Below are positions 1 to 4,298 of a DNA stretch of 6,029 bases, piece by piece. Under the pieces are notes generated by a model. The model ran no database searches. It worked only from the letters and a program-made list of their open reading frames with translations, and was not told the origin of the DNA. Each line of letters begins with the position of its first letter. Within the stretch, counting starts at the first letter, position 1. The stretch covers positions 1 to 6,029 of the forward strand of contig JAJZHR010000166.1 of assembly GCA_021810815.1 (NCBI GenBank), written 5' to 3'. The position numbers and the translations under genes were made by a program. This stretch comes from Acidobacteriota bacterium. Its GTDB lineage: Bacteria > Acidobacteriota > Terriglobia > Terriglobales > Acidobacteriaceae.

Positions 1-210
1 GGCCTCCGCAGCCTTGTTATCCGCGACGATGACGATGGCCGGCGCATTGCTGGCGCGAACGAAGTAGGGCAGATACAAGGCTCGCGCCGTGGCCGTCAGT
101 CCAGAGACGCGACGGCGCTCCGTGCCCGCGGCCAGATGCCGCCGCACACGCTCGAATGCGTCCGAATGTTCAAGGTCCGCGAACAGATCGCGGACAAAAG
201 GAAGGACCAT
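1..210 (-). CDS. mfd: Transcription-repair coupling factor Mfd, N-terminal fragment (cut by window edge)
   Basis: This is an open frame of 70 codons from an ATG at 210 to the window edge, with no stop. Mfd is a DNA translocase that removes RNA polymerase stalled at lesions and recruits UvrA. The visible part begins MVLPFVRDLF, continues with an Arg-rich stretch (RVRRHL, ERRRVSGLT), then a TARALYLPYF helix and a hydrophobic strand APAIVIVADN leading to KAAEA. This matches the start of Mfd, where a UvrB-like region follows the pattern GLT-x-x-ARAL ... VVVVADN-x-x-AE. The helicase and RNA-polymerase-binding domains lie outside the window, so the name rests on the N-terminus alone. No Shine-Dalgarno sequence precedes the ATG. 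Instead an extended -10-like TGATAAAAT ends 9 bases before it. The gene is separated from the upstream dus gene by a repeat-filled gap, so it probably has its own promoter. Another UvrB-like protein is the main alternative. Confidence 0.82.
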   Translation of the reverse strand, partial: MVLPFVRDLFADLEHSDAFERVRRHLAAGTERRRVSGLTATARALYLPYFVRASNAPAIVIVADNKAAEA

Positions 211-219
211 GCCGTCTTG

Positions 220-228
220 ATTTTATCA
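220..228 (-). promoter_or_regulatory. Extended -10 promoter element for the mfd-like gene
   Basis: On the minus strand the sequence reads TGATAAAAT, a TG-N extended -10 with one mismatch to TATAAT. It ends 9 bases before the ATG at 210. No good -35 lies 16-18 bases upstream, as is usual for extended -10 promoters. A start point about 7 bases downstream would leave a leader of only 0-3 bases, so the mRNA may be leaderless. This is a prediction from sequence only. Confidence 0.5.
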
Positions 229-332
229 ACCGGCCTGAACAGAACCCCAGAGCGCCTTCGACGAACATGGGGCTGGGGCGAGAATCCGGGTGCCCCGCGT
301 CTCGCTTTTGAGACGTTGGATCAGGGCCGCCA

Positions 333-375
333 CTTTGGTCTTGACGGTGACTCTTCCCGTCAACTTCGGGTTTTT
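333..375. repeat. Degenerate 43-base intergenic repeat, copy 1
   Basis: The core GGTGACTCTTCCCGTC at 346-361 is identical to that of copy 3. About 36 of 43 bases match copy 2 by manual alignment. This copy forms a perfect 7-bp stem, TTGACGG (341-347) with CCGTCAA (357-363). A second stem follows at once: CGGGT (367-371), loop TTTT, ACCCG (376-380), running just past the repeat. TGACGG occurs again at 386-391 and could pair alternatively with CCGTCA. Confidence 0.7.
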
Positions 376-421
376 ACCCGTTATCTGACGGTTGCATGCC
401 TGCCGCGGGGGCAAAATCGCA

Positions 422-464
422 CTCTGGTCTTTGCGGTGGGTCTTCCCGTCAACTCCCGGTTTTT
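422..464. repeat. Degenerate 43-base intergenic repeat, copy 2
   Basis: This copy starts 89 bases after copy 1. The core is GGTGGGTCTTCCCGTC at 435-450. The central stem is imperfect: TTG.CGG against CCGTCAA, with one unpaired base. As in copy 1, a small hairpin follows, here CCGG (456-459), loop TTTTT, CCGG (465-468). Keeping the second hairpin with different bases (CGGGT/ACCCG against CCGG/CCGG) suggests that structure is retained. Confidence 0.68.
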
Positions 465-493
465 CCGGCAATTCAGGGCTTTCGCTCCAGAAC

Positions 494-536
494 CTTCGGC
501 CTTTGTGGTGACTCTTCCCGTCCATTCACGGTTTTG
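494..536. repeat. Degenerate 43-base intergenic repeat, copy 3
   Basis: This copy starts 72 bases after copy 2 and ends 10 bases before the end of the dus gene. Its core, GGTGACTCTTCCCGTC at 507-522, is identical to copy 1, but the flanks have drifted: CCATTCACGG replaces CAACTTCGGG or CAACTCCCGG. Both hairpins seen in copy 1 are largely lost, so this looks like the most decayed copy. Confidence 0.62.
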
Positions 537-546
537 AGCCACAAAA

Positions 547-1797
547 TCAGTCGCAATAGGCAGCCGTCGAAGCCAGCACTTCTTCTTCCGCCTGCGCCTT
601 CTCAGCCGCTTCATCAATGGAGATTCCAGAGAAACGCGCCTCGAAAAAACCATCCACAGCGCCCAGCACCGAGGCCCCCGTCTTCGCCTCGTAGATGGCC
701 TTGCGCAGCGCCGCCCCGCCCGGAACCCCATGCGTGAACCAGCTTGCGAACTGCTTCATTTTCCCAACGCCCTCGCGGGTTTGACGCGCTTGGTCCACGT
801 TCGCGTCCGCCGCTTCTTCGCTCGCCAGCTCGCCGATCAGCATCTCGAAATACGTGCGAATCATGCGGTACCGATCCTGCTCCGTAGGCAGGTCGTAGCG
901 GCCCTCAGCCGTGTACTGGGCGATCTGCCGGAAGATCCACGGATTCGCAGGAGCAGCCCGTCCAATCATCACCGCGTCGCAACCCGTCTGCTCCACCAGC
1001 GCGGAAGCATCCTCCGGCGTCCGCACATCCCCATTCCCAATCACAGGAATCCCCACCGCCTCCTTCACCTGCGCAATGTACTCCCAGCGGGCCTGGCCGG
1101 AGTAGCCGTCCTCGCGTGTTCGCGCATGCAGAGCAACCGCATTCAAACCGCACTTCTCCGCCAGCTTCGCAAGCTCAACGCAGACGATCTGATCGTCATT
1201 CCAACCCATGCGGAACTTGACGGTGAATGGAATCGTCACCGCCGCTCGCACCGCCTCGAAGATGGTCGCGATCAGCGGCAGATCGCGCAGCAGACCACTG
1301 CCGCCATTGCATGCAACCACGCGCTTGGCAGGGCACCCGAGGTTCAGATCCACGATGTCGAAGCCGGAGTCCTGGCAGATGCGCGCAGAGTCGGCCAGCG
1401 TCTGCGGGTTCGATCCGAAGAGCTGCGCGGAGATAGGGTGCTCGTCGTCGTAATAGGTCAGGTAGCGCTTGCGCTTGGACTCGCGCATCCGCGACAAGCC
1501 GTCGGCGGAGGTGAACTCCGTCATGATCAGACCGCAGCCGGACTGCTGGTTCGTCGTTGCCTGCTCCACCCCTGCGGAGAGAGAAGCACCGAGCGATGCG
1601 TCAGCATCCGAAGCGGCGGAAGAAGTGAACACGCTCGCGTTCTTGATGAAGCGGCGGAACACCGTATCCGTCACGCCAGCCATCGGAGCCAGCACCGTCG
1701 CAGGCGCGATGCGCACGCCACCAATGCGCATCTCCGCAGGAACGCGCGCATGGGTGGGCATCGCATGCTCAGTCGGATTGTCCCAGTGCTTCTTCAT
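547..1797 (-). CDS. dusB: tRNA-dihydrouridine synthase, DusB-like
   Basis: This FMN enzyme reduces uridine to dihydrouridine in tRNA using NADPH, in the cytoplasm. The TIM-barrel motifs appear in order (416-residue numbering): APMAGVTD at 37-44, HPISAQLFG at 120-128, the catalytic cysteine C155 in LNLGCPAKRV, K194 in VKFRMGW, H224 in LHART, GNGD at 254-257 (FMN phosphate site) and IGRAAPANPWIF at 278-289. The helical C-terminal tRNA-binding domain follows. The usual length is about 320-350. The excess comes mainly from a Ser/Ala-rich insert at about 53-86, between the first barrel helix and GCGLIMTEFTSADG. Start choice is uncertain: ATGs at 1797, 1761 and 1731 are all in frame and none has a clear Shine-Dalgarno. 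The 1797 start lies only 6 bases past a strong terminator, so a start at 1761 or 1731 is quite possible. The Dus identity is secure; the DusB subclass is less so. Confidence 0.96.
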   Translation of the reverse strand: MKKHWDNPTEHAMPTHARVPAEMRIGGVRIAPATVLAPMAGVTDTVFRRFIKNASVFTSSAASDADASLGASLSAGVEQATTNQQSGCGLIMTEFTSADGLSRMRESKRKRYLTYYDDEHPISAQLFGSNPQTLADSARICQDSGFDIVDLNLGCPAKRVVACNGGSGLLRDLPLIATIFEAVRAAVTIPFTVKFRMGWNDDQIVCVELAKLAEKCGLNAVALHARTREDGYSGQARWEYIAQVKEAVGIPVIGNGDVRTPEDASALVEQTGCDAVMIGRAAPANPWIFRQIAQYTAEGRYDLPTEQDRYRMIRTYFEMLIGELASEEAADANVDQARQTREGVGKMKQFASWFTHGVPGGAALRKAIYEAKTGASVLGAVDGFFEARFSGISIDEAAEKAQAEEEVLASTAAYCD

Positions 1798-1803
1798 AGC
1801 GAT

Positions 1804-1831
1804 AAAAAGGCCCCCGCCGCAGCGGAGGCCT
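1804..1831 (-). terminator. Rho-independent terminator of rpmE
   Basis: On the minus strand, AGGCCTCCGC pairs with GCGGGGGCCT around a TGCG loop (1808-1831). The stem is 10 bp with one T-G wobble. It runs straight into a short T tract (TTTTT over 1804-1808, the first T closing the stem). It lies 29 bases past the rpmE stop and directly ahead of the longest dus start. It should separate the two transcripts, at least in part. Confidence 0.88.
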
Positions 1832-1860
1832 CTTGTGGTTCTGTGCCAGCCTTGCGGCGG

Positions 1861-2097
1861 TTATTTCGCTGCGGCCTCGGCTTTGCCCGCGTCGGACTTG
1901 GCGAACTTGCGGCGGAAGCGCTCGATACGGCCAGCGGTGTCCACCAGCTTCTGCTTGCCGGTGAAGAACGGGTGGCAGGCAGAGCAGATTTCGACCGTGA
2001 TGTCGCCCTTGTGCGTGGACTTGGTGGCAAACGTGGTGCCGCAAGCGCACTTGACGTTGATTTCGTTGTAGCTCGGATGAATCCCCTGCTTTGGCAT
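1861..2097 (-). CDS. rpmE: 50S ribosomal protein L31 (zinc-binding form)
   Basis: L31 is a small protein of the large ribosomal subunit that helps bridge the 50S and 30S subunits. The 78 residues include the family signatures IHPSYNEI near the N-terminus and CSACHPFFTGKQKLVDTAGR in the middle, then the basic IERFRRKF. Cysteines C17, C19, C38 and C41 are all present, so this is the zinc-binding (C+) form rather than the cysteine-less paralogue made under zinc starvation. The tail (SDAGKAEAAAK) is an Ala/Lys-rich extension beyond the ~70 residues of E. coli L31. The ATG at 2097 is the only sensible start. An AGAGG on the minus strand lies 11 bases upstream, a somewhat long spacing. The gene has its own promoter and ends at a strong terminator, so it is probably monocistronic. 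Confidence 0.98.
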   Translation of the reverse strand: MPKQGIHPSYNEINVKCACGTTFATKSTHKGDITVEICSACHPFFTGKQKLVDTAGRIERFRRKFAKSDAGKAEAAAK

Positions 2098-2194
2098 GGC
2101 TGTTTAGACCTCTGAAACCTTTCCCTGAAAAACCTGATGAGCGTGGCTTGGCCGCCGGATGGCGTTCCCGCACTGCTGTTTGGTCGCTTTCCTC

Positions 2195-2223
2195 AGTTTA
2201 CCCCGGATTTTCACAGCGGGCAA
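2195..2223 (-). promoter_or_regulatory. rpmE: Predicted sigma70-type promoter of rpmE
   Basis: On the minus strand TTGCCC (2223-2218) lies exactly 17 bases before TAAACT (2200-2195). Each hexamer matches 4 of 6 consensus bases. The expected start near 2188 would give rpmE a leader of about 90 bases. This is a prediction from spacing and similarity only. Confidence 0.5.
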
Positions 2224-2261
2224 TCTTCCCGGCGCGAAGCACTCCGCGGCTGCGGCTGACA

Positions 2262-2267
2262 TACTAG
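2262..2267 (+). promoter_or_regulatory. Possible -10 element for the ATPase gene
   Basis: TACTAG matches TATAAT at 4 of 6 positions and ends exactly 9 bases before the ATG at 2277, the same spacing as at the mfd and 4299 starts. No -35 of quality is seen. If real, the transcript would be leaderless or nearly so. Confidence 0.3.
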
Positions 2268-2276
2268 ATGCAGCCC

Positions 2277-3068
2277 ATGGCAACTACGATTCCAATCTGC
2301 CCTATCTGCGACGGCTCCGGCATGCGTGTTGTGACGCTTGGCAGCGGCGAACAGGTCGCGCGCAAGTGCGACTGCCAGGTGGCAGCGCGCAACTCCCGCG
2401 TGCTCGCGCGCGCCCGCATTCCGCGCCGCTACGAGCATTGCTCGCTCGACAGCTACGAGACGCGCTTCCCCGGAGCCAACCGCACGCTCTCCGCAGCGCT
2501 GCTCACTGGTCGCAAGTTTGTCGAGAGCTATCCCCTGGAGAATGACGGCAGCGGCCTGCTGCTAACCGGCTCCATCGGCGTCGGCAAAACGCACCTCGCC
2601 GTTGGCATCCTACGGGCTCTGGTGCTGGATCGCGGCGCGACAGGCATCTTCTACGACTACCGCGAGCTGCTGAAGGCCATTCAAAATTCGTTCAACCCCC
2701 AGGTGAAGACGACCGAACTGGAGATTCTGAAGCCAGTGTTCGAGGCCGAGGTGCTGGTGCTCGACGAACTGGGTGCCAACAAGCCAACCGACTGGGTGTG
2801 GGACACCGTCGCGCACATTCTGAACACGCGCTACAACGACAAACGCACCACTATCATTACGACGAATTACCCCAACATAGGCCCCCTGGGCTCTGCGCCA
2901 GAGACGGGCCGCAGCCGGCTCAGCGACGCGCAGAGGGCCGTGCGCGAGGAGACCCTCGGCGACAGGATCGGCGAGCGCATGCGGTCGCGGCTGCAGGAAA
3001 TGTGCGTTGTGGTGGAGATGCAGGGCGAGGACTTCCGCCAGACGGTGCGCAAGGCGAGCTTTGTCTAA
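2277..3068 (+). CDS. DnaC/DnaI/IstB-like AAA+ ATPase with N-terminal zinc ribbon (helicase-loader-like)
   Basis: The protein has 263 residues from the ATG at 2277. It opens with a probable zinc ribbon: C8-x2-C11 in ICPICDGSG and C31-x-C33 in KCDC. An Arg-rich linker follows (RARIPRRYEHCSLDSYE), typical of DnaC-like ATPases. Next come Walker A GSIGVGKT (98-105), Walker B VLVLDE (159-164), the sensor-1 strand TIITTNY with N197, and the Arg-finger region GDRIGERMRSRL (about 228-239). Family members load the replicative helicase (DnaC, DnaI) or assist transposases (IstB). No transposase or terminal repeats are present, so a chromosomal helicase-loader role fits better, by inference. Residues 200-226 form a charged insert before the Arg finger. 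An in-frame ATG at 2268 would add three residues, but a -10-like TACTAG ends directly before it and lies 9 bases before 2277, which favours 2277. No Shine-Dalgarno is visible. Confidence 0.9.
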   Translation: MATTIPICPICDGSGMRVVTLGSGEQVARKCDCQVAARNSRVLARARIPRRYEHCSLDSYETRFPGANRTLSAALLTGRKFVESYPLENDGSGLLLTGSIGVGKTHLAVGILRALVLDRGATGIFYDYRELLKAIQNSFNPQVKTTELEILKPVFEAEVLVLDELGANKPTDWVWDTVAHILNTRYNDKRTTIITTNYPNIGPLGSAPETGRSRLSDAQRAVREETLGDRIGERMRSRLQEMCVVVEMQGEDFRQTVRKASFV

Positions 3069-3083
3069 GCCGCAGAAGCGGCT
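3068..3083. terminator. Hairpin between convergent genes, possible bidirectional terminator
   Basis: AGCCGC (3068-3073) pairs perfectly with GCGGCT (3078-3083) around AGAA. It overlaps the last base of the ATPase stop codon and lies 9 bases past the end of the small minus-strand ORF. Neither side has a T tract, so intrinsic termination would be weak. It may instead serve as a 3' stabilising hairpin. Confidence 0.35.
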
Positions 3084-3092
3084 CGCGCGCGG

Positions 3093-3197
3093 CTAAACGA
3101 CTGCGGCGGACACAAGCAGAAACAGGGCTACGAGCGCGGTGCCGATCTGATAGGCGATCTCTGGCCAGACTTGCTCTTGCTGCGCGGTGGTGGACAT
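3093..3197 (-). CDS. Small single-span membrane peptide (34 residues), function unknown
   Basis: This is a short minus-strand frame with an ATG at 3197 and a TAG stop at 3093. A strong ribosome binding site, GAGAAGGGGG, ends 6 bases before the ATG and is the best argument that it is translated. The peptide starts with a polar stretch (MSTTAQQEQVWPEIAYQ) and ends in a hydrophobic helix, about residues 18-34, rich in Ala, Val, Leu and Phe. It would be a tail-anchored or single-span inner-membrane peptide with almost no C-terminal tail. The frame continues upstream to an ATG at 3296, but that extension is Arg-rich, unlike a membrane protein N-terminus, and would bury the ribosome binding site. 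I recognise no family. It converges with the ATPase gene. A chance ORF cannot be excluded. Confidence 0.5.
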   Translation of the reverse strand: MSTTAQQEQVWPEIAYQIGTALVALFLLVSAAVV

Positions 3198-3598
3198 CGT
3201 TGGCCCCCTTCTCAACGTGGCGAATTCAAGGTGATGAACAGCAGTTTGCGATTCTTCGGGATCGTTTCTTCTTGTTGGACTCAATCTTCTCCGCAAAGAT
3301 TCACGCGCGGGATGAAAATCGCATCAATCCTTGCAGAAGAACCCGCAAAGGAACCAATAAAGGAACCCAGGGGCGCAGCTGATTTAGCCAATCGGATTCC
3401 GTACGAGCCAGACAAGCAATGGGACGCTCTGACGCCAGTTGCTGAACACGATTTAAGCCCCGAAGCACACTTGGTCTGAGTCCAGGAGCACACTTGTCTG
3501 GGATGCGGCGCGCGCATACGGAGCCGCTCGGGATTAGAATTTTCGCCAGCGCCTTGCTCAATGGAATCCATGCGTGAAGAAGCGCTCGAAAGGCTACG
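3198..3598. other. Intergenic region of 401 bases with no convincing gene
   Basis: Base use here is visibly less GC-rich than the flanking genes. A plus-strand frame at 3312-3479 (ATG, 55 codons, TGA) encodes an acidic peptide with a repeated KEP motif (AEEPAKEPIKEP). It lacks a ribosome binding site, and only about half of its third codon positions are G or C, well below the neighbours, so I do not call it a gene. A short tandem duplication lies at 3464-3502. A TAGAAT hexamer at 3535-3540, 58 bases before the 3599 start, could be a -10 for that gene, but no -35 accompanies it. The leader of the 34-residue membrane peptide also lies at the left edge on the minus strand. Confidence 0.55.
3464..3502. 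repeat. Imperfect short tandem direct repeat
   Basis: AGCACACTTGGTCTGAG (3464-3480) recurs as AGCACACTTGTCTGGG (3487-3502). The copies start 23 bases apart and differ by one deleted G and one substitution. The first copy spans the stop codon of the doubtful 3312-3479 frame. Confidence 0.6.
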
Positions 3599-4216
3599 AT
3601 GGCAAAGCAGGAGCAGCAGGGACTTTCCGGGAGCAGTTCCAACAAGGACACCGACGCGGGCAGGAGCGGCGCTCCCAATTTCAATCTGCCCTCTCTTGAT
3701 CTGGCCCCGGAGCCGGCGCAGAGCAGCCGCATGCCACTGGTGGTATGGATTGCTGTCGGTCTTCTCGTGGTGGCCACTATCGCTGTCGGGGTGTGGTCCA
3801 TCAGCGCGCGCAAGGGCGCATCCAGCAGCCCCGCCAATGCGACGACCATTTACCCGCTCGACCCATACGCTGCGAACCTTCCAATCACCGGCATTGTGAT
3901 GAGCGAAGCCGGAAGCCTGGCTGGAGGCAAGCTGACCTACATCGATGGCCACATCCGCAACACCGGCTCCAGAACCATTGATGGCATCACGGTGCAAACC
4001 ATCTTCCGCAACGACGTCGGCGAACTGCCGCAGGTGGAGACGCTTTCGCTGATGCTGATCCGCACCCACGAGCCCTACGTGGACCTGCAGCCGGTGAGCG
4101 CGAGTCCCCTGAAGCCGGGCGACGACCGGGAGTTCCGCCTCATCTTCGAGCGCGTTACGCCCAACTGGAACCAGCAGTATCCTGAGATCCGCGTCATACG
4201 CGTTGCCGCAAGGTAG
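3599..4216 (+). CDS. Single-span membrane protein with DUF2393-like exported domain
   Basis: This encodes 205 residues. Residues 1-45 are polar and probably disordered, rich in Ser, Gly, Gln and Pro. A single membrane helix follows at about 46-68 (PLVVWIAVGLLVVATIAVGV), flanked by Arg44 and by Arg71-Lys72. Residues 90-205 look like a beta-sandwich: NLPITGIVMSEAG, then LTYIDGHIRNTGSRTIDGITVQ, TIFRNDVGELPQVE, a PLKPGDDREFRLIFE segment and a C-terminal YPEIRVIRV strand. This order fits the DUF2393/FxLYD-like type of domain, of unknown biochemical role. The family name is from memory of its pattern and is moderately sure. Topology is not settled, since charges flank both ends of the helix. GAAAGG lies 5 bases before the ATG at 3599, a good ribosome binding site. 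A 7-bp hairpin follows the stop. The next gene starts 82 bases downstream on the same strand. Confidence 0.78.
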   Translation: MAKQEQQGLSGSSSNKDTDAGRSGAPNFNLPSLDLAPEPAQSSRMPLVVWIAVGLLVVATIAVGVWSISARKGASSSPANATTIYPLDPYAANLPITGIVMSEAGSLAGGKLTYIDGHIRNTGSRTIDGITVQTIFRNDVGELPQVETLSLMLIRTHEPYVDLQPVSASPLKPGDDREFRLIFERVTPNWNQQYPEIRVIRVAAR

Positions 4217-4223
4217 AGTGCGG

Positions 4224-4243
4224 GCCAGCCAGAGGCGGTTGGC
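4224..4243 (+). terminator. Hairpin after the DUF2393-like gene, weak terminator candidate
   Basis: GCCAGCC (4224-4230) pairs with GGTTGGC (4237-4243) around AGAGGC, a 7-bp stem with one G-T wobble, starting 7 bases past the stop. Only TT follows, so termination may be partial. Confidence 0.35.
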
Positions 4244-4283
4244 TTGATCGCGGAACCCCGTTCTGCAGCATGTTCCTTTGGAG

Positions 4284-4289
4284 TAAGAT
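4284..4289 (+). promoter_or_regulatory. Possible -10 element for the 4299 gene
   Basis: TAAGAT matches TATAAT at 4 of 6 positions and ends exactly 9 bases before the ATG at 4299. A poor -35 (TTCTGC, 4261-4266) sits 17 bases upstream. AGGCGG also lies 3 bases before the ATG, closer than an efficient Shine-Dalgarno normally is, so a near-leaderless mRNA is plausible. Confidence 0.32.
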
Positions 4290-4298
4290 AGGCGGCGC

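Larger units (their letters stand above)
211..546. other. Repeat-filled intergenic region between dus and mfd
   Basis: This stretch of 336 bases has no convincing gene. Short frames are open on both strands, but their codons show no coding bias, and the three repeat copies in it differ mostly at non-synonymous positions. It contains the mfd promoter near its left end, a 6-bp perfect inverted repeat at 298-315 (CGTCTC, loop GCTTTT, GAGACG), and three degenerate copies of a 43-base repeat from 333 to 536. There is no classic terminator with a U tract after the dus stop at 547. Confidence 0.7.

Noticed and set aside
333..536. CRISPR array
   Set aside because: There are only three divergent copies, spacings are unequal (46 and 29 bases between units), and no cas genes are nearby.
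136..737. Overlapping short frames on both strands through the dus-mfd gap
   Set aside because: They are created by the repeat array. Repeat copies fall in different frames and differ non-synonymously, and none has a ribosome binding site.
730..2115. Long plus-strand open frame (461 codons) antisense to dus and rpmE
   Set aside because: It lies opposite two secure genes. Its translation is rich in His and Arg with no recognisable motif, as expected for the antisense frame of GC-rich coding DNA.
2277..3068. IS21-type insertion sequence helper (IstB)
   Set aside because: No IstA transposase, terminal inverted repeats or target duplication are seen, and the zinc ribbon and plain housekeeping neighbours fit a chromosomal gene better.
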